Shown: positions 34,330-46,639, counted from the stretch's first letter. The stretch is 64,000 nucleotides of DNA from Reticulitermes lucifugus (GCA_026260175.1 JAKCWW010001207.1:4060-68059); one strand, 5' to 3'. The notes: a model not told the origin generated them from the letters alone. A program made the numbers and translations.

Positions 34330-36190
34330 GATAAATCTTTCTCTATACAACATTATCACAGATTGATCTTTCCAATGGGAGAAAACTGTGTTCTCTGTGA
34401 TGTAGGAACAGAATATATTTATACATACCTAGATTAATTTTATTCTTCAGACGATCGAATACCTTTCTATAACATTTATTTATTTGGGATAAATTAGACA
34501 CATAATTATTTTTATGTTTAACACTTTTAAGTCAGTGTCGTGTATTTAAAAAAGATTATTTACCTTTTAGTTTATTCATAATTCCTTACAAATTTCACGT
34601 ACTAAACACCTGGAGTCACATGATTGAGTGCTACTCTATCAACATATAGGAGGAAGAGGCATGTCTGAAAAATGTTTAATTTTAGATACTGCTAGAAGCC
34701 ATCTTACCGTCACATGACAAAATCTAATTCCAACTAAAGATGTTTCTCTGCGAACAGGATGAATGCTGCCGTATTTTGCCTTAAATATTTTCCATTTTAC
34801 ATAACATTTAAGCAATATATGCATTTGTTTTTGCATCTTCGAGGTAGGTGTGTAAAGGCCGTTCTGTGCACTGGAAATATACCGTTATTTTCCTGATAAA
34901 ATTTATTACACATTCTCTCTTTGAAGTAGAATGGAGCTAACCTGGTATAGTCTAAAACTGAAAGTTGTTACAGTAATATATCCCCAAAATCAAGTGTTTG
35001 AAACCAGAAGACAAAAACTATAGAATAACGGAACTGTGAATCTCTACCAGCTGCATAAAGGGATGTTCGAGTATTTTCCGATTTTCCTGTTATTCTGAAA
35101 GGATTCTTGAATACTGTAATGCAGTCACGGTTCACAAGAAAGTATATACGTGAGGTGCCTGCCGTTGGCTTACATCCAGGAAAATAGCGATATACATATA
35201 AAGATAATAAAGTATAAGGGGGATCCTTTTTTGTCCTCCAGCTCTCCACATTTCCTTTTGTAATACTAAAGGTCCGTGAATTAAACCCAGATTAAGCGTT
35301 TACTGCGGAATGGTTTAAGTGTAGGTGATTAGCCTGCATAGTACCACCCCGACAGAAGGGCGGTCCTTCTATGTTGCTCTCTCTCACTCTCTCTTTTCCT
35401 GCTGTGAAAATCACCGCTTTGGATCATGATTCACTTTAATCCTCCATCCTCCCCACCCCTCGCTCTTACTTCGCCTAATCGGCATCCACAAATCGTTCCT
35501 AGAATGAGAAGCGGAGGGCAAATGTGCTTTCAGATTTTCAGCCGGTGCTCTGTAGCCAAGGGAGACCCGGTGATACTGCGACACAGACTCGGGCACGAAT
35601 CCCTGTTCTGGAAAAGGTGGGGTTACCATAAAGTTTAAACATTATCTGAACCCTATATCTTACCTAAAAGAGAGAACGTAGGATAGAAGAAAGTCATATT
35701 TGTGAGGAGGATAAGGGAGGGAGGGGGGGCGGACGATGTCTATAGGCATTATCGACGTTTTTGCTAATCAGTGTGACATGTGCGCTGAAGTTGTACTCAA
35801 AAGTTTTCTGTTACTGCTGCTGATGTTCCTACTTCGACCTAAGTTGTCCCATTCTGTGACTTACCTCACACCTCAGTATGATCGGGAGGGGGAGGGGAAC
35901 ATGCATGGCTAGAACTTTGTTTCGTGGAAACTGAATCACATCGTGCCGTTAGTATGGTCGTGCATGTCTGTCCGGGGAGAAGTGGGGAGAGAAAAAGAGT
36001 ACAGAAACAGTGAAGGGAGGGAGTAACTGAAAAGTATCACGCACTGAAAATGTGAACAATTTGTAGACTACCGCACTTTGACCCGAATTCCTGAAGGGAA
36101 AAGACTATTTTGAAAGACCTGGACGTAGACGGGGTTCTATATTGTTGAATAGATATTGAATGGTGTGGTAGAATATTGAGTCGAATAATC
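34330..36190 (+). other. Intronic stretch; unassigned GC-richer block at 35400-35640
   Basis: 35400-35640 is GC-richer and open on both strands (about 70 codons each). It looks like an unrecognised repeat. G-rich tracts lie at 35715-35733 and 35883-35898. No gene could be supported. Confidence 0.35.
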
Positions 36191-36195
36191 TCTCT

Positions 36196-36312
36196 CAGAA
36201 TGGGAACTAAAGTAAAGTTTACCCTGTAACATGCCATGAAGGTAAAGAGGGATTAGAGGTTTAGCTGTACTCATTCACACCTCGGCGCTAAAAGGTCAAC
36301 GGCTCGCACGGG
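36196..36312 (-). repeat. SINE S1 3' part, minus strand
   Basis: Shares taaagtttaccctgtaacat, gccatgaaggtaaagagg and cacctcggcgctaaaaggtc with the copy at 40.9 kb in the same orientation. The head is missing. Confidence 0.7.
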
Positions 36313-36488
36313 AAACGTTTGTTTTATATACAGTGTTTTTATATATGACGCAATATACGTTGAACAGTGATTTTAGAAAGTGTTTTTTAAAAAAGTGTTT
36401 TTATACAGTGATCTTACTTACATGGACATCGAACGATAATTTGTGATGACACAGTGAACTTATGGACGTAAGCAAATGTAGTTTGTAC

Positions 36489-36529
36489 CCCCTGATGATG
36501 GTCAAAGGTTGACCGAAACATATGTCGGG
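36489..36529 (+). ncRNA. Hammerhead-like motif, best-formed in the window
   Basis: CTGATGA (36492-36498), stem II GGTCAA/TTGACC (36500-36505 / 36509-36514, 6 perfect pairs, loop agg), GAAAC (36515-36519), loop ATAT, GTC (36524-36526) and GGG (36527-36529), which pairs with CCC at 36489-36491. Every invariant core position of a type I hammerhead is kept, and stem III is the minimal C-G / A-U form described for Penelope-like elements and retrozymes. One extra T separates the core from stem II. Activity is inference. Confidence 0.65.
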
Positions 36530-36599
36530 AAAAGTTATATACTACTATTAAAATTTGATAGTGAAGTTGCATTTCGTTGGTTAATATTCAACAAGATCT

Positions 36600-37580
36600 C
36601 GTGTTTAGAATAGGGAGTTGACGGAAATATAGAATGAGAGAAGTGAATATATAGAAATGTTCTCTAACCACGAATCTTTAATTTAGAGTCTAAATTATTG
36701 TTTGGTTTCTCGCCATTGCGGGAAAAATAGAGACGGGGAAGAAAGGGCGAAAACAGAAGAAAGGAGAAAGAAGGGAGTTGGGGTTTGAGGGGAGCTTGAG
36801 CCAACCAAAGAGTGTATTCGATGAAAAGAATGGAAGTAGAAGACATTGCAAAAGAAATATTACAAGTCCATGCCAAGACTGGAGAAATTCTCGCAATTTA
36901 CCCCTTCTTCGCGTCCCCTAACCAACATCCCTTGCTACTGCATATGACTGTGGTATAAGACAGTTTGCACAAACACATATTTGAAGAGGTCGTGCTGAAG
37001 CCTACAGTAGGCATTTTGCCTTCATTGCTGCCTAGCTTCCCAGTAACATAAAATCAGAATTCAGTGACATAAATCTAGTTTATGCAAGCGCCGTATTCTA
37101 TTGTAGCGTTTTCAGCACTTGGGAGTATCTTACAAGCACCGTGTCTTCTCTAATAGTCAGTTAAGCAACACTGTGCCGAGAGGCGTGTTTTATACAATTA
37201 CTGTACCCACCATCAACCTGAGTTTATTATTGAAGTATAATTGTCACCGACAAACGCTGACTTTTGGATTCAACAAACTTGATACATGATGTAAAGAGGA
37301 TCTGTACACCAGCGCTGGTGGGTATGTGAATGTTGCTGACACAAACGTGCTTCAGGAATTCGTATATAATGTTTCGTGACTTCACATCAACACTGAATTC
37401 TATTTCAAAATAATTTACCCTTCATAAAGGTAGCAATGAACTGTAGATGGACGGAAGGATGCGTTCCAAAAGACAAAAGCATCTGCAAGTCTTCGAAGGA
37501 AAGTTATAAAACCCCAGGTTACAAAATATGCAGGTACAAAATACATACTTGAGATTAAACAAATTATTAACACCACCCCA
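36600..37580 (+). other. Intronic stretch without recognised content
   Basis: Contains a purine-rich patch at 36715-36790. No gene supported. Confidence 0.4.
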
Positions 37581-38008
37581 TACTACTACTACTACTACCT
37601 TTACTACTACTACTACCTCTACTACTAATACTGCTGCCTTTACTACTACTAATACCTTTACTACTACTACTACTACTACTACCTCTACTACGACTACTGC
37701 TACCTTTCCTACTACTGCTAGTACTACTACCACCACCTCTACTACGATTACTGCTACCTATACCACTACTGCTAGTACTACTACCACCACCTCTACTACT
37801 ACTATTGCTACCTTTACTACTACTGCTAGTACTACTACGACTACTGCTACCTTTACTACTACTGCTAGTACTACTACCACAACCTATACTACTACCTCTA
37901 CTACGACTACTGCTACCTTTACTAGTAATGCTAGTACTATTACCACCACCTAAACTACTACCTCTACTACGACTACTGCTACCTTTACTACTACTGCTAG
38001 TACTACTA
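37581..38008. repeat. Long imperfect (ACT)n array with higher-order units
   Basis: About 430 bp of tac/act trinucleotides with acc, tcc, gct and acg variants. The landmark tgctag recurs at 37716, 37770, 37824, 37863, 37929 and 37995, giving spacings of 54, 54, 39, 66 and 66, all multiples of three. The array therefore has a nested repeat of composite units. It is open on both strands (poly-Thr on +, Val-rich on -), which is a composition effect and not a gene. It ends 537 bp upstream of the second Ig exon. Confidence 0.95.
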
Positions 38009-38545
38009 AAAGACAGTGTCGGCTCAGCATAAGACAGTACAATATAAGCCTACACCTATCAGGTGTATTGCTGTCTGTAGTTCATCCTTAACACTTCCCT
38101 CTTCATTAACAACCTGTTATACTGACGCAGGTGATACAGCGTCTTTAAATAATCTTCGAGTAAGTCAGTAAATTCTTGTTTACTTACATGCTGGCTTAAT
38201 ACCACAAAGATTCATAGTAACAGTACTGGTAGTATTAACCTTATTATATGGTACAGTGTCTGTAACACTTGTATAATATTTCTGATTTATTTCTTAGAAC
38301 AGGATTCTTGCTTAACAACTGATAGTCCTTCACCTGATCATGAAATTCCCTTCCTTTTTATTTTAAACTTATCCGCCTTTGCGAAAGACTGCCTGTGGGC
38401 CATAACTTTGGCAAATTGAATCCAGCACGCACTTCTGCATCCTGTATGCTTATATCTGTTTCACTGAAAACACAGTTGAATGTAATCTAGCATGTAATAA
38501 ATGAATTACAGTTCCCATTTTTATTTGAACATATTCTTGTTACAG

Positions 38546-38707
38546 GCGAATACAGCACGGAGAATGGCGCAAACAGTGTGGGCACAGGAAGGAACAGAGT
38601 ACAACTGAAGCTTGGAAGGGGTGACCTGGGAGCTAAATATGAATGTCGAGCAATGAATGATGCCCTAGAGACACCCATGCTGGCCTGGATAAACGTGGAT
38701 GTTCATG
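38546..38707 (+). CDS. Ig-domain exon, Sidestep/nephrin-like adhesion protein (exon b)
   Basis: This internal exon of 162 nt is preceded by cttgttacag and followed by gtaagc. It is phase 1 at both ends and in frame with 24247-24414. It encodes the second half of the same Ig domain: EYSTENGANSVGTG, NRVQLKLGRGDLGAKYECR, AMNDALETPM, LAWINVDVH. The strand-F motif DLGAKYEC supplies the second disulphide cysteine, and the RVQLKL stretch fits strand E. 'L.R.DLGA...C.A.N..L..P' is the form seen in the second Ig domain of insect Sidestep proteins, receptors for Beaten-path ligands in axon guidance; this assignment is from memory of the family. The next exon must also start in phase 1. I did not find it before 64000. 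The open frame continuing past 38707 is intron. Confidence 0.82.
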
Positions 38708-40862
38708 GTAAGCCCAAAATCATTTATTTCTTGCATGTTCATTTCATTTCATCTAAGCGAAGCAATAATTTTTATTCCGATAAATGAATATTCATTCACA
38801 GCAGTTGAACATGTACAATTTTTTGACTCCCAGTTGCTTATTGAACAAAATACGTAAAAATAAATTGTCGATAAAGGTTCCCATAAGGGCAGTCGTATAT
38901 AATTGAGCACCGCGAAACGTAGGAAGTTGAGAAAAAATTTACGATACCATTGTTCGTAATTATCAAATAGAAATTATTTCCTATTTACTACGCTTTCACG
39001 TATTACAAGACTAGAAGGATCATAGAAACTGGAGTCATTTTTTTAAATTCAGTAGGGTCTACGTAAACGTCTTCACTTCCAGTGATAAATAAATAAATGT
39101 TAAGACTCTTGAGTCTTTTACGAAGCTCACTGCTAATGTAGATCCTGTATGCGGGTCGAAGAACCTCTTTCTTTAAGTCCGCTGTGCATTTCCTACGTTT
39201 CAAAGAGACTAATGTTTCGAACTTGCCGTCGAAGTGGCAACAGATTGTCACTAACGGCGCTTGCAGGACAGCAGCACAGTACCTGGGCACTGCCTCGTTT
39301 GGCTTATCTAGTGTAATAGTCAGTGGAAGGTGAAGCACGAAATTAGGCCTTTAAACCTCCTTGTCCTCACTTGCTTTTCTTCCTTTCCTTTCATACTTCC
39401 ACTCTCCTCCTTATCCTCAAGCTGTACACTTGCTGTAGATTTCCGCTGTTCCAAATATCTTATTCATTCAGTTCTCTCTTACCGCCCAGAAAATGATCGG
39501 TCCTTTAATCTACTTTATGAGTCACTTTTAAATATTTACTACTCAGTTAATCAAATGTAAGAGCTTCCAGTGACCGAGATTCATGTAGGCCTACTATAAT
39601 TATCGTAATGATCGTTGTGAATTCACTTAGACTTGATGAAAACATAAGTAATTACGAAACGTCGAAAATACGGTGCTGACGGTGTCCTTACTCAGCACAG
39701 TATACACATTCGTAATAAATGTCTGACAATTTTGGCACACGCAGCGCTTACAGGCAGTATATACAACTGTACCTGCCCCCTTCTTAGTTTGTGCAACCAG
39801 TCCCTTATTTCTAAAATAGAGATGACTCTAATATAAGTTGCACATAAGCGACTTCAAGCCCTTTTTTCGGGGATTAATTTGATATTTATGAATTATTACT
39901 TCGCTCTCACAGAGAAAGATCTGTCGCTCCATGAAAGAATTTTAGACATTCCAAATTTTATTGGTAAACTCTTCTGGGATATTAAAATTCCAAAAGAAGG
40001 CACAGGTATTCGTTTCTACGTTCCTTAATGTTAAAGAAAATAGGTATAACTTCCATTTATTTTCTGAACAATTTGTAGGGAAGTGTTTCCTGCAAGGAAT
40101 ATTGAGAAATTCTTAAAATCTTCCGACAATAAGTACTACACTTGGAAGAACAACACTGGGCGCCTACCGCACGCGGCAACTTTTCTTACCGAAGGCTGTG
40201 GCGGATCGGTATATGTGCAGGCGTTCACGAGCTCAGCATCCACCATAGTGATACGGAAGGTACTAACTGCGCCTTCAGACACGTCGATCCACGTCCAGTA
40301 AAGGCTATTCGCTCGCTCATAACGGACTGTGTCCCGACTGTGCTCCTACCGTGACGCGTTGTTAAACATTTAAACATTTTCATTCCCATTTGCATTACAC
40401 AGTGAGACCTATTTAATTCACACATGAAGGACTGTGCTACTACTATGTCGCCATGGACAGCTCTAACCTTAGCGGTAACGCAGCCGAAACATTCCGATTC
40501 TCTCGAGTTTTGTGTATATAGAAATGCTGTATTGTTCGATGCTAAAACACAGTAAGAATCCGAACTCTTCTAAAGGGTTCTGGCGATTCTATGTTTTACT
40601 CACGATTATAAGTATTGGTTTATTAATTTTGGTCTTTCCCATCAAGAACAACTCTCTATCTACTTAGAGCCCAATGGTAAGCATATGCCCATGAGCTGTA
40701 AACGTCAAGAACCTTGAACTTTTTCCCACGCAGTGTATTTGTATATTTCATATGATTCCCACAACGGATATCGATTATTCCCTACACAAAATTAACCGAC
40801 GTATCTTCAAAATAGACACGGATTCTTTTCTGTATGTGGTAGGGACAAAATGTATAAATATC
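38708..40862 (+). other. Downstream intron, no recognised gene
   Basis: A weak hammerhead-like order (ttgatgaaaacataag ... acgaaacgtcg) lies at 39632-39670. The open frames at 40083-40425 have no recognised domain. Confidence 0.4.
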
Positions 40863-40874
40863 TTGATGAAAGTT

Positions 40875-41162
40875 GGGTAAAGATAAAGTTTACCCTATAA
40901 CAGGCCATGAAGGCCAAGAGGGGGAGTAGATGTATAGCTGTACTGTTTCTTTAATATAGGCGCTAGATGGGGGTGGGTGGTCAACGTCACGCCCCGGCCG
41001 CTTTACCACCGGGAAAGAGGCCCGTTCCACTTTGTACAGGAGGCTGGGTGGGCCCCAGGGCCGGTCTGGACGGGTGCGGAAAATCTTGCCCCCACCGAGA
41101 TTCCGTCCCCGGACCGTCCAGCCCTTAGCGAGTCGCTGTAGTGACTACGCTATCCAGTCCCA
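40875..41162 (-). repeat. SINE S1, full-length copy with target duplication
   Basis: The minus strand starts gggactggatagcgtagtca (A-box-like head) and runs through gggctggacggtccgggg, the body (ggcccacccagcctcctgta, then gggcctctttcccggtgg) and the 3' part ending ctgttatagggtaaactt. It is flanked by ttgatgaaagtt (40863-40874) and ttgatgaacgtt (41163-41174), a 12-bp repeat with one difference. This copy defines S1 as about 288 bp. Confidence 0.85.
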
Positions 41163-41174
41163 TTGATGAACGTT

Positions 41175-44100
41175 ATTCCTTAAAAAATTAAATGGGACTA
41201 ACTCAGTAGGTCCCTCTCTTTTCAGAAATGTTGTGTCACATTGAAGTACTAAGACGATGAACAAATTTCAGAAACCGTCTAATGCTAATATCAAATCTAT
41301 AGTCTGTAGTTTCCGGAATATTTGTAGGCCTATAACCACCGAGTGTAAGTTGTGGTACTTCAGACGATGTAACAGAAAACACTACGTATAATCATGTATG
41401 TCTTTGTTACTCATGAAGTTACTGTTCAGTTGCCAGAAACAGTAACAGTACCAGGTTCGTCGAACAAGCAGCCAGTCAGGTACCAGTTTTAAACGATGGC
41501 AGAGATTTAACTCGGAATACTGTTTATCGTGAAGTTCACCAACATTAGCAATGTAATCGCCTTCTAAATAAAGTTAAGTTCGGTATATCTGTTAATGTTA
41601 TTAGTCTGTGATTGACTTATTTTATTACGAATAAAAAATATTTTATTAGCCTTTAGTAGAAAATCAACCATTTTTGCGAACAGTCACACTAATTAGTAAC
41701 GTAATTGATGTATAATGTATAATAAGAAGAGACAATTTCATTCATATTCGATGGATATTCATTACCAGTACCTTTCGTAAGACTCACATTCTTCCCGGAA
41801 CTGTTACAGGCGTTCTGATAGCGTTCCGTGCGTTACTGTATCCTTGCTGTATTTAGCACGCTAATTATTAAGTAGTTTTATAAAATTCCTTGCATCACAT
41901 CTCGTTTAAAATAACTTAGAACAGGCTAACTTCACTTCAGGTAAACTTAACTGCGGGTCGTTTGAATCTACGGATCTGTGCAAAGAATGCCCATTGTAAC
42001 GCACAAAGGAGAATGGGCCATAGGATGAGTATAGAACAGATATTTGAGTATATGCGTACGGAATAAAGACCGTCTGCCTTACTGCAGAATCTGCATAACG
42101 ATTATGTGGAATCTGTTGTGTGTTTTCTTAACTTTCTGGGCTACGTCCTTGTGTAGTGTAATGGGAGCGAAGAAAGTAGTTTTCTGATTTCTAAAATAAT
42201 ATTCTACTGTCGAGAGATTGCAACATTAATGTAGAGACGCCGTAATAGGACATAGTCTAACGTCGTTGGACGACGACGACGACGATGATGATGATGATGA
42301 TGATGACAACGTTAACAATTAGCTTTAAAGTGAACAAGTAAAACTAATTGGCTTTGATTTTAATATCGCGCAACCTAGAAACGGAAATGCACGTCAGCTA
42401 CGTTTTTCGGCAATTTCATTCTGTGTTGCGAGGGTCAAGTATTGTTATGACAGAGCACTCTTTCTTAACGCGGTCTGACGGATGCAAGTAGGTCGTATGC
42501 CAAGCGCCATACAAGCATGTATTTCACACTGCAATAAACTGTACACGTACAGAAAAGACAACAGATACCGTCCATAGGAGGCGAACTCCTCGTATTTTCC
42601 TACACCTTCAGCAATATTCCCGCATTTTTCCCAGCCCTGCGCGGCTAAGCTCTCACGACAGTAACATCCGTTTCAGCGTCTCGCCACCACCTACACAGGG
42701 CTACTTGTACTGCGTCATACTTCGCTTGGTAATCTGAGGCGGAAGAATCCAGTCAGTACGGTGGGTGCCGGAGCACTCGACTGCAGTTCTGTGCGACTCT
42801 CCCATGTCAGGCGTATAGTCTGAGGTCATGCGTTTTCACACATTCCCCATCAGACGCTTCTCTAGAAGTGCACTTCACAGAGTACTGAACGTGTGAATGT
42901 GTTGAACCATGATTATTTCGGCATGAATTTAGCCACTGCACATTCCTCACCATCTTAGAAGTCAGGCCCCACAACCCTGTCTGCCGAAGCTGCAGTTCTG
43001 TTCTTCTCCATTTTTTGAAGATGTCATGCTTGCCGACACAAGCTGGGTTTTAAGTTCCAATTACTGTCTAGGATGGAGGGGTTTTATATTTATAATACCC
43101 TTAATGTATACACGACCTATGGTGTACTGAGGCCGGCAGCAGGTGATCATTACAGGTCCGTACAGTGCGCCGCGGTCAGCATTGAGAGGTTTATAAAAAT
43201 GTGCTTGTGGCTTGTGTTACAGCCCTCTAATACCGAGTATCTAAAGAAGTAACTTTCAAGACGATCTGCGTCGCTGTAATGCATACACATTTCTTCGTCT
43301 CCCCGTCGACCATCACCAAAACCTTAAGAAATATTTATAATTCGGTAGTTGATGCAAATTCGTGTAACTTTGTTTTTCGGCGATTAGAAATATATAATCA
43401 TGCGATGAGTCAAACTCAGTGCTGTTTAGGGCTAAATCAAGGATAGAGAACGAAACTTATTAACTGTACAGTCCAGGATTCAATATTCATGTCTTCATAT
43501 TACCTTTTTAATTGATATGTAAATTAGAATCTTTGTGTCCTGTGCGTAGTCATGATCACCAAGTTCACTGATCTCCTTTGCTAAATTACGCTGAAGTATA
43601 ACTCAAGTGAACCAGATTGTAGACTCACTCTGAAGGGCGCCTACCGTCACTTAACGTGTGTTGGTAGCGAAGAGCAAATGTAGGCATAAATTATTTAATG
43701 CACTGTCAACACTGGACCTCCCAGTGCTAGTAGAGAGGTGAGGTGAAAGTGAGGCAACTTGAAAAGCCTGCAGCAGGAAGGCGGATTTGAAATTATATAT
43801 ACATATATATGTAACTATGTTGACATTATTATAATTGAGATGAAACAAGAAATAAATGAAGTCGAAACCTCATAGGTGAATCTTAGTGAAATAGGTTGAG
43901 ACAATTGGAGATACGTGGAAGTGGCCGAAGATTGAATCCAATAGCTGCCCTTGATATTAAAAGTGCTGGATATTCCGATCCTGGTATCGCGTTGTTAGCT
44001 TTCTCATTTTCATTAAAAATAAGCATTACTTTCTCGGCCTGTTTTAGGTTCAAGGATTTAAAAGTGTTACAAATGTTTGTCAGAAGTTCCTAGCATCATC

Positions 44101-44290
44101 GATCTTTCGGTTTGTATTGATACGGCAATATCGGGATTCGGCTTCCATACATTTCTGTTGAATGTTCTAGCCATTTCTTTTGATAGTTTTTTGTTATCTT
44201 TTTATTTCCGATTTTACCGCTTCTTCTTTACCTTTATGATATCTCTTTTTGTATCTTGACGTCACGATGCCGTCTCCATTTCCCTCCTTT
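41175..44290 (+). other. Downstream intron or flank, no recognised gene
   Basis: GC-richer sequence around 42560-43000 could hide an exon or repeat, but no domain or splice pair was recognised. Confidence 0.35.
42269..42306. repeat. (GAC)n(GAT)n microsatellite
   Basis: Five GAC units followed by seven GAT units. Confidence 0.92.
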
Positions 44291-44299
44291 ATATTTTCG

Positions 44300-44420
44300 T
44301 TAACATTTGGCACTCGGAGAACAAAATAAAAGCACAGGTATGGCTATTACCTTGTAGAGTTTTAGTAAGGTTCGCTTTTTGCCGTTCATATTTCTTGATG
44401 ACTGTCTAAATGTACTTGGT
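44300..44420 (-). mobile_element. LINE RT-end fragment (weak)
   Basis: The minus frame contains KRTLLKLYKVIAIPVLLFCS, resembling the '(I/T)...FYK..A(I/V)P.LLYGSE.W' motif just past the RT thumb of many LINEs. The invariant GSE.W has become CSPSA, and the surroundings are too decayed to align. Confidence 0.5.
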
Positions 44421-44780
44421 CTGATATCAACGTTATTTCTTCTGTCTGAATTATGTATATTCAAAATCCTAGCTTCTTTAAGCATTTTATTATCTAAATT
44501 ATCTTTGTTTGTATAAGTTACTTTTTTCCAACTAAAATTACGTATTTCTGAGGTGTAGATTTTCGTATTGTGTACATGAATAATCTTACGTAATTTATAG
44601 ATGACATTTTGAAGAAATCTCTTGTGTCTTGGCAAACAGGCACCTTATCAGAAGTAAAAGTGTATTTATGTAAGTGTCATTTGTGTAAAATGTGTTTGTC
44701 TCTTTTACAAATATAGACACATTTATCTGACACCATATGTTATTGGTATTATTTTGTCATTATTTCCCGCACTTTCAGTT

Positions 44781-44846
44781 ATTGTTTCAGTATCTTTATA
44801 GAAACTTAGTGCTATTGTTTCAGTATCATTATAGAAACTTAGTGCT
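44781..44846. repeat. 33-bp tandem duplication
   Basis: Units 44781-44813 and 44814-44846 (attgtttcagtatc, then ttatagaaacttagtgct) differ at one base. Recent duplication. Confidence 0.95.
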
Positions 44847-45087
44847 ATTCCTATTTCGTGTTGCTGAAACCGTGTCTCGAACATCACTGTCGCTTTCATT
44901 TTTTCCAACAGTATCGAAAGCCTGTTCGTAAACCATAAATAGATTGGGATATCGAATTCTGTCCGCTTTCGTATCCTCAATAGATGCACACTATAAATAG
45001 CTACCTTTTATGAAATCATCTTATTACAGAGCCACAGATTTTACAGATGGTTTCCTACGATTTTGTATTCCCTTGATTTTCATGTAT

Positions 45088-45112
45088 GTATATATATATA
45101 TATATATATATG
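45088..45112. repeat. (TA)n microsatellite
   Basis: About 11 TA units. Confidence 0.9.
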
Positions 45113-45333
45113 TATTAAATCTGGTATAACTGTTTATGACAAATGATATGAAATATAAATAATACACTCACATAAAGTCGGTATGTTCTAACGTTTGCGG
45201 TAAAGTACAGTTGGGTCTGTTGTGTAGCTATTAATCAACAAACCAGAAGGTACATATCTGTCAAGACAATGGAGATTTTAAAGTAGGAGGTGAAATATAA
45301 AATAGTTGTTCTTATATTTTGTTAAATACGTAA

Positions 45334-45432
45334 TGGTAAAGGTAAAGGTAAGTCCGTAAATGGCGTGAAGACTCAGAGTGAAAGCAGAGGTGTAGGTGCA
45401 CCCAGTCTCAGCCTCGGCGCTAGATGGAGGTG
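45334..45432 (-). repeat. SINE S1 3' end, minus strand
   Basis: ggtaaaggtaaaggtaag (tail) followed by the S1 3' segments tcagcctcggcgctagatgg and aggtgactt. 5'-truncated. Here the tail is an ACCTTT-type repeat. Confidence 0.65.
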
Positions 45433-45570
45433 ACTTCGTTCACAACGTACATACTATGTGAAAAACCCAGTTAAATTATATAAACATTTCAACTAAATTA
45501 ATTAAGGTTTTTGCTATATGGAATGACCAGCGGTGAGACATAAAGGGTCGGATGGACATCCAGACTGGAT

Positions 45571-45630
45571 TTGTTTATGTGTTGTGTGTCTACATAAAAT
45601 TTGTTTATGTGCTGTGTGTCTACATAAAAT
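45571..45630. repeat. 30-bp tandem duplication
   Basis: Two adjacent 30-bp units (ttgtttatgt, g(t/c)tgtgtgtc, tacataaaat) with one difference. Confidence 0.95.
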
Positions 45631-46639
45631 TCAAAATAATCTGGTTGTACAAACTGAACCTGAATTCTCTCTACATTTTACTTAAAATGAACACGTACAG
45701 AATTCCTCCCACGTGGTTTTCCCACTAAAAAATACATGCTTCCATGACAAAAATGAAGTTTTTATTACAAAAATTTTAAGTAAATGTAATAACGATATTT
45801 GTTATTTCTGAACATCGACACTTCGCAGTGTACCTTTGTGTACTGTCCCTGTACCGTATGGAATGTAATATCCGTGCGTCAGTCTACACCCACGGCAGCG
45901 AGTTTATGCTCGTCCGACATAAAGCGGAGATGCTGCCTTGAATACAAAAGAAGCAGTTTGGAATTAAAAATTAAAGTAATTAAACTAGGACCAAGTATTT
46001 TAATTTTCACTACGGACAGAAACTATATGTTACAGTAAAGATTCTCTCAAATCAACGGGCGATACAAAACGCTAAAAACCTGCAGGTCTCATATTTATTA
46101 TATTCAATTCCAAACATTGTCACGTCCCCTATATAAATTAGAATGGAATTATTTGGCCAAAAGAATAAAGTTTACAGTTTTTTTGTAATGGGTGCTGATT
46201 TAAGTCATGAAGGTTTTGGAAAAAGCACAGTGCTATCCTAAAACACTGCCTCACCCAAGTAATATCTGGAGCCGGTTTGTAATTTATTTTACACACCGAT
46301 TTACAGATATCAGTTTTATGCCCTAGATTGAATGATGGCGACCATATCACTAAGAAAACTTCTTAAATGTCTTACATAACAGGCTGCAAATGAACACATG
46401 TGTACAGTATATATTACTAACTTGAAGCAAAATATGCTCAGTTGAATTTGGAAACCATATATTCCTCGTTATTATTATTTAGGTGATTAGTGACGTCATA
46501 TACGCAGCGATAAATCGATGTTTTTTTACCGAATGCACATAATATTAACAGGTGGTCTATGGTGATAGTGTCTACTGACATATTTCTCACGATCTGCATG
46601 AAGCAGTGTCAGTCGTATATGTGCCATTGCAGCCCGTTC

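Larger units (their letters stand above)
24415..38545 (+). other. Intron of 14,131 bp between the two Ig exons
   Basis: It is bounded by gtaagt (24415) and cttgttacag (ends 38545), and splits one Ig domain after its core tryptophan. It holds foldback elements C and D, SINEs at 26.1, 30.4, 32.5 and 36.2 kb, a LINE fragment, a DUF4817 fragment, two hammerhead-like motifs, one copy of the ~400-bp repeat and a long ACT array. No additional coding block was recognised inside it. Confidence 0.75.

Noticed and set aside
37528-37953. 141-codon Thr-rich open frame (and Val-rich frame on the other strand)
   Set aside because: It is produced by the ACT trinucleotide array, has no stop by composition only, and lies in an intron.
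38708-38787. Open frame continuing past the second Ig exon
   Set aside because: gtaagc donor at 38708; the downstream residues are not Ig-like.
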